This document shows, one piece after another, positions 42,275-51,030 of a stretch of DNA of 64,000 nucleotides. The notes beneath the pieces were generated by a model, which worked only from the letters and a program-made list of their open reading frames with translations, had not been told where the DNA came from and did not search any database. How positions within the stretch are numbered: position 1 is the stretch's first letter; each line of letters starts with the position of its first letter. The stretch is from Psychrobacter immobilis (lineage in GTDB: Bacteria; Pseudomonadota; Gammaproteobacteria; Pseudomonadales; Moraxellaceae): assembly GCF_904846225.1 (NCBI RefSeq), contig NZ_CAJGZJ010000010.1, positions 1-64,000 of the forward strand, read 5' to 3'. The position numbers and the translations under genes were made by a program.

Positions 42275-42759
42275 TTAATACCTGTTGACGATTAATGAAA
42301 TAGACAGATACGCTTGCCTATGCTATCCATATTCCCTATGAGTATGAATAATCGAGATATTTTACAATAAAGAGCTTGTCGAATTCTTACAGACGTGTAA
42401 AAAACTCTCGCGTTCAAATAACTCTTTTATGAATTTAGGATTATAAAGATGGCGTATTTATGAGCTCAGAGTTCGGCCGTTCGGCGCGCTCCCCACATCA
42501 TCAACTCATTATTTCTCCATTTTTGTGCTTAAATGATTCAGTAAAAATTATCAAAACCTATCTATTTTTATTAATTTAAAGAGTTTAGCAATCTCATTTT
42601 TCAACGTATAAGACAAGTTCAGACTACTAATTCTAGGTAATAAATGAGAAATATTGATTTATATTTACAATATAGAAATATTTTTATAAATTTAGTTACA
42701 AAATTGTTGCATTAGGAAAGCTTTAAGATTACTATCCTTCTCCGAACAAATATTAACTA
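42275..42759. other. Intergenic region upstream of the Bor-like genes
   Basis: 485 bp of A+T-rich DNA between divergent genes. A short G+C-rich patch (GGCCGTTCGGCGCGC) at about 42474-42488 stands out. No gene or repeat copy was found. Confidence 0.5.
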
Positions 42760-42771
42760 ATGGAGTCACAT

Positions 42772-43071
42772 ATGAAGAAAGTTATTGCGGTGGCATTACT
42801 GGCTATTCTGACATCAGGATGCGCGACGCAAAACTATTTGGTTTCGTCACAAGTTGCGCCAAGTACTACTATTGAAGCCGATGCAAGCAAAATGCAGACG
42901 TTTTTTGTGAGTGGATTGGGTCAAGAGCAAGAAATCGATGCTGCCCAAGTGTGTGAAGGCAAAGACAACGTTGCCAGTATTCAAACTAAAAGCAACTTTG
43001 TAAACGTTGTATTGGGCCTTGTTTCATATGGCATTTATACTCCTCGTCAAATAAGTGTTTATTGCAAATAA
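42772..43071 (+). CDS. Bor/Iss-like lipoprotein, copy 1
   Basis: About 99 aa: lipoprotein signal with lipobox TSGC, then a small domain with QTFFVSGLGQEQEIDAAQVC and the ending YGIYTPRQISVYCK, the pattern of the lambda Bor/Iss family. Two Cys frame the domain and probably form a disulfide. In coliphages Bor adds serum resistance; the role in this organism is unknown. ATG 42772 follows GGAG; the longer frame at 42760 overlaps that ribosome-binding site. It is followed 12 bp later by a paralogue. Confidence 0.82.
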   Translation: MKKVIAVALLAILTSGCATQNYLVSSQVAPSTTIEADASKMQTFFVSGLGQEQEIDAAQVCEGKDNVASIQTKSNFVNVVLGLVSYGIYTPRQISVYCK

Positions 43072-43083
43072 AGGGCTAATATT

Positions 43084-43377
43084 ATGAAAAAACTAATAAC
43101 AGCAGCATTGATAGGTTCGGTATTATTAGCATCAGGTTGTGCCACGCAGACGGCTCTTATTCAGCCAACTCAACAAGTCACTCCAACGTATTCTAAATCA
43201 CAGACTTTCTTCATATCAGGTATTGGACAGACGCAGTCTGTTAATGCAGCTGAAGTTTGTGGCGGCGCGGCAAATGTCGCTAAAGTACAAACCATCCAAG
43301 CCCCTACAGACGTGGCCTTAAGTGTGGTTACTTTTGGCATTTATACGCCTCGTACCGCCAAAGTTTTCTGTAAATAA
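43084..43377 (+). CDS. Bor/Iss-like lipoprotein, copy 2
   Basis: 97 aa and clearly paralogous to the preceding gene: lipobox ASGC, QTFFISGIGQTQSVNAAEVC and a C-terminal FGIYTPRTAKVFCK. It shares the operon and ends at a terminator. The two proteins have diverged most in the linker after the lipid-bearing Cys. No other phage gene is near, so this is a chromosomal family member rather than part of a prophage. Confidence 0.82.
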   Translation: MKKLITAALIGSVLLASGCATQTALIQPTQQVTPTYSKSQTFFISGIGQTQSVNAAEVCGGAANVAKVQTIQAPTDVALSVVTFGIYTPRTAKVFCK

Positions 43378-43418
43378 TAAAGTACTTTATACCTTAAAGG
43401 TATTAAAACTATTTGACC

Positions 43419-43453
43419 AAAAAGAGTAAACAGCGACTGTTTGCTCTTTTTTT
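43419..43453 (+). terminator. Terminator after the Bor-like pair
   Basis: AAAGAGTAAACAG pairs with CTGTTTGCTCTTT across a CGA loop, followed by TTTTTT. Confidence 0.9.
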
Positions 43454-43666
43454 GTGCCTGTATTAAAAGCACGACCCATTTATTAGCATCCGCCCCAAGA
43501 TATGACGGTAATATTTATATCACTGTATTGGTTTTTTTATTGCTATCATGATGAGTAGCGTATAGTCATCACTGGTTAAGTCGCGGACCATCATGTCTCC
43601 ATACCATATCGTTTAGAATTGGCAAACCGATATCACTAATATGTTTTTATTTTGAGGAAAAATACC

Positions 43667-44686
43667 ATGGCAGAGAAAAACTACTATGACATTTTAGGGG
43701 TTAAAAAAGACGCCTCAGACGCTGATATCAAAAAGAAATACCGTAAGCTCGTTCGTCAGTATCACCCTGATGTTAGCGATCATCCAGACGCGGATAATAA
43801 GATTGCCGAAATTAACAACGCTTATGAGACCATCAGAGATAAAGACAAGCGTGCTGAATATGATGCCCTATTAAATAATCCGTTTGCAGGACAAAGTGGT
43901 GCGGGTGGTTTTGGTGGACAGGCTGGCGCCGGACAAAGCGGTTTTCGCTGGGAAGATATGAAAGATCAGTTCGGTGATGGTGAGGCATTTGGTGAAGGTG
44001 GTTTCCGTTTCGATGATATTTTTTCAGCGTTTGGTCGCGGTGCCCGAGGATCAACCAATGGGCAAGCAGGTGGACAATCACAGCGTGGCGGCTTTGATCA
44101 ATTTGGTGGTGGTTTTGGCACGCAAGACAGCAAAGGTCAAGATCAACATGCAGAGATTACGGTTGATTTGGCCTCAGTCTATAATGGCGATGACTATAGT
44201 ATTAAACTAAATGTGCCAGTTCGTCAGATTAATGGCGGCGTAGAATATGACAACAAAACACTTAAAATTAAAATTCCTAAAGGTATCACTGACGGTAAAC
44301 AAATACGCTTGACTGGACAAGGTGCGGCGGGCAGTGGCGGTGGTAAAAACGGCGATTTATTCTTAAAGGTAAAAATCAGCCACGCCAATAACATCCGTAT
44401 CGAAGGTGCTGATGTTTATCAAACGGTGAATATAGCACCATGGGAAGCGGCACTGGGTGAAAAAATTAATCTGAGTACGCCAGCAGGTACGCTTGGTGTG
44501 ACTATTCCTAAAAACAGTAAATCTGGTAGCAACTTACGCTTAAAAGGTAAGGGAATCCCTGCCAAGCAAGCGGGTGATTTGTATTTAACCTTGAACATTG
44601 TTAACCCTGATATCAGTACCGAGGCGGCTACCCAAGCATATGAGCAGCTCAAACAAGCTTTTGCTGATACTAATATTGATCGTTAA
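43667..44686 (+). CDS. cbpA: CbpA-type J-protein (curved DNA-binding protein)
   Basis: About 339 aa. The J domain NYYDILGVKKDASDADIKKKY has HPD in QYHPDVS. A Gly/Phe/Gln-rich linker (about 75-150) follows, then two DnaJ C-terminal domains, with no zinc-finger Cys. This is class II, as in CbpA. It is a co-chaperone of DnaK that also binds DNA in stationary phase. ATG 43667 is preferred; the TTG at 43652 overlaps the GAGGA ribosome-binding site. It is followed 114 bp later by the gene for its modulator CbpM. Confidence 0.93.
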   Translation: MAEKNYYDILGVKKDASDADIKKKYRKLVRQYHPDVSDHPDADNKIAEINNAYETIRDKDKRAEYDALLNNPFAGQSGAGGFGGQAGAGQSGFRWEDMKDQFGDGEAFGEGGFRFDDIFSAFGRGARGSTNGQAGGQSQRGGFDQFGGGFGTQDSKGQDQHAEITVDLASVYNGDDYSIKLNVPVRQINGGVEYDNKTLKIKIPKGITDGKQIRLTGQGAAGSGGGKNGDLFLKVKISHANNIRIEGADVYQTVNIAPWEAALGEKINLSTPAGTLGVTIPKNSKSGSNLRLKGKGIPAKQAGDLYLTLNIVNPDISTEAATQAYEQLKQAFADTNIDR

Positions 44687-44800
44687 TGGCTATCCTTACT
44701 TAATCACCGCAATAGCTATTAAGCACAGCCAGAAACCACTGTAATAGAGATGAAGACCATACGATAACGATGAAATAAAGCGCAAACGAGGATAATAGTT

Positions 44801-45121
44801 ATGAAACACTCGCCAGAATTTACCGACATTATCATGAGCTTAGATGAGCTAGTATCTACCTGTGGCCAAGAGCGTCAATGGGTCATCGAATTAATTGAAG
44901 AAAATATTATTGAATACGATGTACCAGAGCGTGAGCAGTTCACTGGCTATCAGCTGACGACCGTGCGCCGTGCTTCACGACTCAGTCGCGACTTTGATGC
45001 CAGCGTCCCAGCGATTGGTTTGATACTTGAGTTATTAGATGAGCTCGAACAGTTACGCCAACTTAAACGCCAGCTCGACCAAAAAACACCAGTGATTGAA
45101 GTAGATATTCACAGTTTGTAA
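44801..45121 (+). CDS. cbpM: Chaperone modulator CbpM
   Basis: 106 aa, MerR-like fold. SLDELVSTCGQERQWVIELIEENII (about 13-37) is the winged-helix-like first half, and LTTVRRASRLSRDFDASVPAIGL followed by a C-terminal helix (LELLDELEQLRQLKRQL) completes the family pattern. CbpM binds the J domain of CbpA and blocks both its co-chaperone and DNA-binding activity. The adjacency to cbpA supports this. The AGGATAA ribosome-binding site precedes ATG 44801. A hairpin repeat begins directly at the stop codon. Confidence 0.93.
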   Translation: MKHSPEFTDIIMSLDELVSTCGQERQWVIELIEENIIEYDVPEREQFTGYQLTTVRRASRLSRDFDASVPAIGLILELLDELEQLRQLKRQLDQKTPVIEVDIHSL

Positions 45122-45261
45122 TGTAGTCAGTGAAAAGTAGTATCGATACATCACGCACTGCTGAAATCAATTTTCTTGCTGGCTGTTGTGTCTGCGCAGA
45201 CAGAGGCGGCAAAAATTGATTTCAGCATTACTGTAGTGCTTTTAAGAGTTTTTGACTATAG
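45122..45261 (+). repeat. Intergenic hairpin repeat, copy 9
   Basis: It starts at the base after the cbpM stop codon. The arms TGCTGAAATCAATTTT (45159-45174) and AAAATTGATTTCAGCA (45212-45227) are a perfect 16-bp inverted repeat. The outer ends are TGTAGTCAGTG and TTTGACTATAG. Confidence 0.9.
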
Positions 45262-45287
45262 CCAAATAATGACAGAGGACAGACAAT

Positions 45288-45313
45288 AAAAAAGAGCCAA
45301 GTGGCTCTTTTTT
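45288..45313. terminator. Bidirectional terminator between cbpM and the MFS gene
   Basis: AAAAAAGAGCCA (45288-45299) pairs with TGGCTCTTTTTT (45302-45313), with A and T runs on both sides. Confidence 0.93.
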
Positions 45314-45396
45314 ATGTTGATAAATGACCAAAAATAACTGATCTACGTTGATACTTAAGCGAGTGTATTCGCCTTTAGGTCGTAGCGTTTCGATTC

Positions 45397-46584
45397 TTAG
45401 CTCGAAACAAACCCATTTTTTTTAGCTGACCACACTATTGACAGCCCTAATAATGCAAGCGCAAGTACTGCCCACGGAAATGATACCGCTCCAATGCGGT
45501 GCAATAGTATCGCACCTGCCACCCCACCACCGGCTATCGCTAGGTTAAATATGGTCACAAACATAGACTGTGCAACATCAGTGTTATCGCCGGCGGCTCC
45601 TGCAAGCGCCGTTTGTAGCAGTATTGGTGCACCGCCAAAGGTAAGTCCCCATATGGCTATGCCCACTAGAACGATAGCTGTGGAACCACCAGAGAAACCC
45701 AATACTAACGCGGCTATCGCAAACGCACTCAGACTTATCAAAGCCATTAATCGTAGCCAGTTGTCTACTAACAGCCCCGTCAGCCAAATTCCTACTATGG
45801 CAGCAATGCCGAACAACAGTAATACAGCATCCACTCGCTGTGCCAGCCCGACCGATGCCAAAAAGGGCTCGATGTAAGTATAAAGAAGGTTGTGAGCAGT
45901 TATCCAAACGAATAAGGTTAGCAATACGGGGCGAATACCTGGTATCAAAAAAATGTGCCGGAGTGACAGGCGCTGTTTTTCGGACTGACCGCTAAAGTCC
46001 GGTACCGCCAGACGCACCCAGATTAACAATAGCAATGTTAACGCTGATATGATCCAAAATACCCCGCGCCAGTCAAATAATAGACCTAACCATGTGCCTA
46101 AAGGGACGCCAACGGCCAGCGCAATCGGCTGACCCACGCCCGTTATTGCTAATGCGCGTCCCCGCATATTGTCTGCCACCATGCGCAAGGTATAGCCGGG
46201 TAGTAATCCCCATATCACGCCAGCTGCCATTCCTGCCGCAAAGCGTGCCACTATAATGATTTCGTAGCTGCTCGACAAGGCGGTAATAACATTGAACACC
46301 AATAGGCTACCGACTGCCAATAAGAATAATCGGCGGCGATTCCAACTACGAGTGGAAGCAATAATTGGGATAACGGCTAATACAGCGCCTAGCGCATAAA
46401 AAGTGATCAACTGGCCTGCTAGCGCTTTAGAAACGCCTAAGGCCTCGCTAATTTGTGGTAGCAAACCAGCTGGCATGGTTTCGGTCATGATAGCGAGGAA
46501 GCCTGCTAATGTGAATGCCAGCAGCTGCCAAATAGGTAGACTTGAGGTATTAAGCTCAGATTTTTTAGATTCGTCGATGTTCAT
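45397..46584 (-). CDS. MFS transporter, DHA1 sugar/drug efflux type
   Basis: 395 aa with twelve predicted helices. FLAIMTETMPAGLLPQISEALGVS (about 34-57) is the start typical of the AraJ/YdhP/SotB-like DHA1 group, and RGRALAITGVGQPIALAVGVPLGTWLG (about 141-167) contains the antiporter motif C region. It probably exports a small molecule by proton antiport; the substrate is unknown. Start ATG 46584 has a weak ribosome-binding site. It is monocistronic, with a terminator at 45288-45313. Confidence 0.87.
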   Translation of the reverse strand: MNIDESKKSELNTSSLPIWQLLAFTLAGFLAIMTETMPAGLLPQISEALGVSKALAGQLITFYALGAVLAVIPIIASTRSWNRRRLFLLAVGSLLVFNVITALSSSYEIIIVARFAAGMAAGVIWGLLPGYTLRMVADNMRGRALAITGVGQPIALAVGVPLGTWLGLLFDWRGVFWIISALTLLLLIWVRLAVPDFSGQSEKQRLSLRHIFLIPGIRPVLLTLFVWITAHNLLYTYIEPFLASVGLAQRVDAVLLLFGIAAIVGIWLTGLLVDNWLRLMALISLSAFAIAALVLGFSGGSTAIVLVGIAIWGLTFGGAPILLQTALAGAAGDNTDVAQSMFVTIFNLAIAGGGVAGAILLHRIGAVSFPWAVLALALLGLSIVWSAKKNGFVSS

Positions 46585-46741
46585 ATTAATTTCTTTTAAT
46601 AATAGGTAAAACCCCTGTCCATAAATGGCTAGGGTATTCTTGTATTTTGAGTATTTATCGATAGATGCGGTTAAGCACCAAAACTGATGGTGAAAAAGTT
46701 AAGGCTACAAAGGTGACTGTGAAATAGATCGAGTGGTGCAA

Positions 46742-46917
46742 CTAGGCTCTGTCATCAATTAGCACACTTAATCATTTAGTGGTCTTAAAATGGCTAAATT
46801 TTGCCAAACATCGTCAAATAATTGGTTAATATCTCGATATTATCTGCGTTATTTTCCTTGTTTGACGGCAATTTATCTCATTCTAAGCCTCACAATCTAA
46901 ATGATGACACGCCCTAG
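46742..46917. mobile_element. 176-bp MITE-like remnant with IS5-type ends
   Basis: The left end CTAGGCTCTGTCATCAATTAG and the right end (read inward) CTAGGGCGTGTCATCATTTAG are imperfect terminal inverted repeats of about 20 bp. Both ends carry CTAG, a target favoured by the IS427 group of the IS5 family. There is no open frame inside, so it is a non-autonomous or decayed element. The same end appears in the palindrome at 25532-25584. Confidence 0.65.
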
Positions 46918-47044
46918 ATTCTAAAAGAGATGTGCAGTATAACTGTGTTTTTAAAGCATGCTTATGATGCTATGTACCGTTTTGTTAAGCTCAAAATTTT
47001 TAATGAAACCGCAATTTACACCAGTGCTATCTGATTATTGATGT

Positions 47045-47071
47045 ATCGATTTAACTTTTCACTGACTATAT
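47045..47071. repeat. Outer-end fragment of the hairpin repeat
   Basis: TTTTCACTGACTATATTATC matches one outer end of the repeat family; no core or arms are present. Confidence 0.4.
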
Positions 47072-47131
47072 TATCAAATGGTCATTGACTCAATCATATT
47101 TCAAGAATAGACGGGCAAATTTTGGACACAT

Positions 47132-47156
47132 AAAAAGGGCAACGATTGCCCTTTTT
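47132..47156 (-). terminator. Terminator after sstT
   Basis: AAAAAGGGCAA (47132-47142) pairs with TTGCCCTTTTT (47146-47156) across a CGA loop, 23 bp beyond the sstT stop. Confidence 0.92.
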
Positions 47157-47178
47157 GTTTATGAAGTTTTTTTAACCA

Positions 47179-48381
47179 TTAACGCGAATACTTGGGATCC
47201 GCTGCTGCCGTGAATAACACATCCGTCGATGAGTTCAGAGCAGTTTCTGCTGAGTCTTGAATCACACCGATGATAAAGCCAATTGCGACCACTTGCATGG
47301 CGATGTCGTTTGGAATATTAAACAGACTAGCGGCAAGAGGGATTAGCAGCAATGAACCGCCAGCAACACCAGAGGCACCGCACGCACTAATTGTTGCAAC
47401 CAGACTCAATAACAGTGCTGACGCAAAGGTCACTTCGATACCAAGCGTATGTGCTGCGGCAAGCGTCAACACGTTAATAGTGATTGCCGCGCCCGCCATA
47501 TTAATCGTCGCACCCAGTGGAATCGTTACCGAATATGTGTCTTCATGTAGACCCAGTTTGCGAGCAAGGTTCATGTTGACGGGAATGTTGGCTGCCGAAC
47601 TACGGGTAAAAAATGCCGTAATCCCTGATTCACGCAAACATCTGAATACCAATGGATAAGGGTTTTTGCCTGTTTTGACAAGGACAATGATAGGATTGGC
47701 GACTAAAGCGATAAACAGCATACAACCGATCAGTACCATCAAAATCCGCGCATAACCAGCTAAAGACGCAAAGCCTGTCTCAGCCACCGTATTGGCGACC
47801 AACCCCAAGATACCGAAAGGCGCTAAGGCAATAACCCATTTCACTACTTGTGAGATCGCATCAGAAAAGTCACTGACCACCGTACGCGCCGTGTCGCTGG
47901 CCTGACGCAGGGCAAAACCGATGATGATTGCCCACGCCAAAATACCAATATAGTTGGCTTCAGCGATTGCATTGACAGGGTTTGCGACCAGATTCATCAG
48001 TAAGTTGGTCAACACTTCTTTTAGGCCTGCTGGTGGTACTTGCTCAATCGTAGCGTTTACTAGCACCAACTCGGTTGGGAACAAAGAGCTTGCCATGACT
48101 GCGGTGAGTGCGGCCAAAAAAGTGCCGAACATATACATAATCAGCACTGGTTTGACATAAACTTCATTGCCACTGCGGTGTTGACTAATGGCTGCCATGA
48201 CCAAAACAAAGACCAATACTGGGGCAACTGCTTTTAAGGCACCCACAAATAGCGTCCCTAATAAACCCAATGCAATACCGATGCTTGGTGCGAGCCAACC
48301 AATCAACACGCCCAATATTAAACCGATAATAATTAGTGGCACCAGTCCTATACGCTGATACATCGCAATCAATGAACGCAT
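47179..48381 (-). CDS. sstT: Serine/threonine:Na+ symporter SstT
   Basis: 400 aa of the DAACS (dicarboxylate/amino acid:cation symporter) family. The N-terminus [20 protein letters not shown], the hairpin region with [16 protein letters not shown] (about 265-280), [10 protein letters not shown] and the C-terminal [19 protein letters not shown] closely match SstT. It imports serine and threonine with Na+. Start ATG 48381 follows GAAGG. It is monocistronic with a terminator. Confidence 0.94.
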   Translation of the reverse strand: MRSLIAMYQRIGLVPLIIIGLILGVLIGWLAPSIGIALGLLGTLFVGALKAVAPVLVFVLVMAAISQHRSGNEVYVKPVLIMYMFGTFLAALTAVMASSLFPTELVLVNATIEQVPPAGLKEVLTNLLMNLVANPVNAIAEANYIGILAWAIIIGFALRQASDTARTVVSDFSDAISQVVKWVIALAPFGILGLVANTVAETGFASLAGYARILMVLIGCMLFIALVANPIIVLVKTGKNPYPLVFRCLRESGITAFFTRSSAANIPVNMNLARKLGLHEDTYSVTIPLGATINMAGAAITINVLTLAAAHTLGIEVTFASALLLSLVATISACGASGVAGGSLLLIPLAASLFNIPNDIAMQVVAIGFIIGVIQDSAETALNSSTDVLFTAAADPKYSR

Positions 48382-48590
48382 CTATACACCTTCGACTTAG
48401 TTAGTAAATGACATTTGTAATGAAAACAAAAAAACAATCGAAGGATAGTAGCATTTTTTAGGATGAGCGCCTACCTTTAAACCACCTCTATATGGGCTCA
48501 TAGGGCGAAGAGAAATGCGCAATATTAAAAAAAACAAGATTAGGAAGGTTAGCAGGTTTTTTATCGCTAGAAATCAAGAATGTTTATGGA

Positions 48591-49061
48591 TTAGACGTTA
48601 AAGTGGGTTAACTCATAGCCCAATTGTTGATAGCTTTTATACTTATGACGACCTTGTTGCACGCTGTTAGAGTCAGGTTTGATTGGCTCAAGAATCCGAG
48701 TAGGTTGTGCGTTATTGGTCGCTGCCATAAAGTGAGTAACAGGATGTGAGGTAGTATTAATAACAATACCTTTAAAATCGGCTGGCATATAACTGCCGAG
48801 CAAGACAGGTGCCGCCACTTCATTATTAATAGGATGAGTGGCAACGTCAGTGCCAGCGCCCAAAAGGCGTTGATGCGGTATAAAGCTGACGGCCTCTTGT
48901 GCCCATAGTGCCTCATCAAACGTCGACAGCAATGCCTCATCTTCAATGAGAATCAGCACTGACTGTGTGCTTTTGTTGAGCGCCGTTTGGGTCAGCTGAC
49001 AAATAAAGCCCAAGAAATCTTGGGCTTTACTTTCGCTTAAAACATAAAAGCTAATATTCAT
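48591..49061 (-). CDS. holC: DNA polymerase III subunit chi
   Basis: 156 aa. FYVLSESKAQDFLGFICQLTQTAL (about 5-28), then LIEDEALLSTFDEALWAQEAVSFIPH, matches the chi fold seen in HolC, although overall conservation in this family is low. Chi joins the clamp loader to SSB. It lies 54 bp downstream of pepA on the same strand, the standard gammaproteobacterial order pepA-holC (valS is not next here). Start ATG 49061. Confidence 0.87.
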   Translation of the reverse strand: MNISFYVLSESKAQDFLGFICQLTQTALNKSTQSVLILIEDEALLSTFDEALWAQEAVSFIPHQRLLGAGTDVATHPINNEVAAPVLLGSYMPADFKGIVINTTSHPVTHFMAATNNAQPTRILEPIKPDSNSVQQGRHKYKSYQQLGYELTHFNV

Positions 49062-49097
49062 AAATTGATATTCATAAATGGGTTTTTTATCAACAAA

Positions 49098-49133
49098 CTA
49101 TGTCATATCTGCGCTCTATGTCATATCTGCGCT
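49098..49133. repeat. 2 x 18-bp perfect tandem repeat over the pepA stop
   Basis: 49098-49115 and 49116-49133 are identical (CTATGTCATATCTGCGCT). The right unit codes for the last residues and stop codon of PepA; the left unit is an untranslated copy. Confidence 0.95.
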
Positions 49134-50774
49134 GTTTTTTAGATATTGCATAAATAGCGGTACCGGACGACCAGTTGCTGCTTTGTCTGAACCTGAACTC
49201 CATGCTGTGCCAGCGATGTCTAGATGCGCCCAAGCTTGACCTTCTTCGATGAAGCGAGACAAGAAGCATGCGGCCGTTATAGATCCTCCCGCTTTACCAC
49301 CAATGTTTTGCAGATCAGCGATAGGCGATTCTATCTGCGATTGGTACTCGTCATCCATCGGCATATGCCAGATGAGATCGCCTGATAGATTGCTGGCATT
49401 TTCAAGATCAAACAATACATCTTCGTCATTACTATAAACGGCTGAACGTATATGACCCAAAGCAACCACACAAGCACCCGTCAATGTTGCCACATCAATA
49501 ATGGCTTTTGGCTGATAACGCTTCACGTAGCATAGGGTATCTGCCAATACTAAACGACCTTCAGCATCCGTGTTCAAGATTTCAACTGACATGCCGTTCA
49601 TGGCTTTGACGATATCGCCAGGACGAGTGGCATCACCTGATGGCATGTTTTCGGCGCAAGCAAGCGCACCAACGACGTTGATCGGCAGACGCGATTCACA
49701 TAATGCTTTAATCGTACCCAATACTGAGGCTGAACCGCCCATATCAAACTTCATCTCATCCATCGCCGCACCGGGCTTGATTGAGATACCGCCTGAGTCA
49801 AAGGTCACACCTTTACCCACTAAGACGATAGGCGCGTCAGCATTAGCAACTTGGCTAGTGGCATCGCTATTTTTGCTATTCTTTTTAGCCGATTTTTTAT
49901 TCGGTAGCTTATCAGCCAGCGCTTTTAGACCACCCGTTACTTTTGCGCTATTGGTAGTCGCTTTATTAGCGTCCGTATTGGCACTGAATGCTGATTTGCC
50001 TTGATATTCCATTAGCACCAGCTTACCTTCTTTGGTAGAGCCTTGCGAGACAGACAAGAAACAACCCATACCCAGCGCTGACATCTCGTCTTCGCCCAAT
50101 ACGGTAACTTTCAATAGGTCAGGATAGGCTTTTGCCAGCGTCTGCGCTTGTTCTGCCATATAAGCTGGGAAACAAATATTACCCGGCTCGTTAGCGACAT
50201 CACGAGTGAGGCTTTGACCAGAAAATACTGCTTGAGCAAATACTAATGACTCTTGCAACGATTCGTCAGCAAGTAAGTAAATATCGGTTAATACCGGCGT
50301 TTTTTGTTCAGACTTATATTTATCAAAACGATAACTTGCCGCCAATAGATTAAGGGCAAACTGACTAAATTGACTCTCTTCTAACGCATCACTCAAAGCA
50401 ACGGTAATAGAATCGACACGTTTTTGCGTGCTTTGATAAATGGTATTAGCAATTTTCTGTAAGACGCTATGGCTAAGCTTATCAAGGTTACCAACACCCA
50501 CTAACAGCAATTGTACTGGGTTTTGCTTGGTGGTTTTTTTATCGCCTGCCAAAGCATAATCAGCCACAGTTTCACAAGCACTGCCTTTAAAATGTGACAC
50601 TTCGATCAATTGTTCGATGCGCGTTTGGTAATCGCTCAAGGCCGACTCGGCTACGATGTTTTTCTTATCATCGATCAAAACGACAAGGCATGCCGCATCT
50701 TTGCTTTTGGCTTCTTTTTTGAGTATTTTTTTCGTATGCGTCTCTGGTAAATTTTGTGTTAATTTAATATTCAT
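49116..50774 (-). CDS. pepA: Leucyl aminopeptidase PepA
   Basis: 552 aa, M17 family. VLVGKGVTFDSGGISIKP and NTDAEGRL carry the two-metal site and catalytic residues; DEMKFDMGG, ENMPSGDATRPGD and SDKAATGRP are also typical. A low-complexity insert of about 45 residues rich in Lys, Asn, Ser and Ala lies just before the catalytic domain (after LMEYQGKSA), explaining the length over the usual ~500. It cleaves N-terminal residues from peptides, including those brought in by Opp; PepA of E. coli also binds DNA in dimer resolution. Start ATG 50774 follows AAGGA. Confidence 0.95.
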   Translation of the reverse strand: MNIKLTQNLPETHTKKILKKEAKSKDAACLVVLIDDKKNIVAESALSDYQTRIEQLIEVSHFKGSACETVADYALAGDKKTTKQNPVQLLLVGVGNLDKLSHSVLQKIANTIYQSTQKRVDSITVALSDALEESQFSQFALNLLAASYRFDKYKSEQKTPVLTDIYLLADESLQESLVFAQAVFSGQSLTRDVANEPGNICFPAYMAEQAQTLAKAYPDLLKVTVLGEDEMSALGMGCFLSVSQGSTKEGKLVLMEYQGKSAFSANTDANKATTNSAKVTGGLKALADKLPNKKSAKKNSKNSDATSQVANADAPIVLVGKGVTFDSGGISIKPGAAMDEMKFDMGGSASVLGTIKALCESRLPINVVGALACAENMPSGDATRPGDIVKAMNGMSVEILNTDAEGRLVLADTLCYVKRYQPKAIIDVATLTGACVVALGHIRSAVYSNDEDVLFDLENASNLSGDLIWHMPMDDEYQSQIESPIADLQNIGGKAGGSITAACFLSRFIEEGQAWAHLDIAGTAWSSGSDKAATGRPVPLFMQYLKNSADMT

Positions 50775-51030
50775 ATAATTATCCTTATTAGAGTTATGAA
50801 ATCAGGTCATAAAAAATGCAGCGTTTATTTAATTAATTATGCCCATTAAATCCTTTGGACTATTACGCCACCGCAATAGTGTAGCATATTGCGAGATGAG
50901 TGCGCAGTGAGCAAGGCTTAGGTAATGTGTTCGAACAAGTTTGCTAAGCCAGTTTACGTTTAACGGCGTGATTAAGTGTTAGTTTTTTATTATATCGTTC
51001 ATGGATGCAAAGAATGATGAGGCTAATAAA

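Noticed and set aside
42474..42490. G+C-rich patch in the 42.3-42.8 kb gap considered as part of a tRNA
   Set aside because: No acceptor stem, T-loop or anticodon arm could be assembled around it.
42772..43377. Bor-like genes considered as evidence of a prophage
   Set aside because: No integrase, structural or lysis genes are nearby; neighbours are chromosomal.
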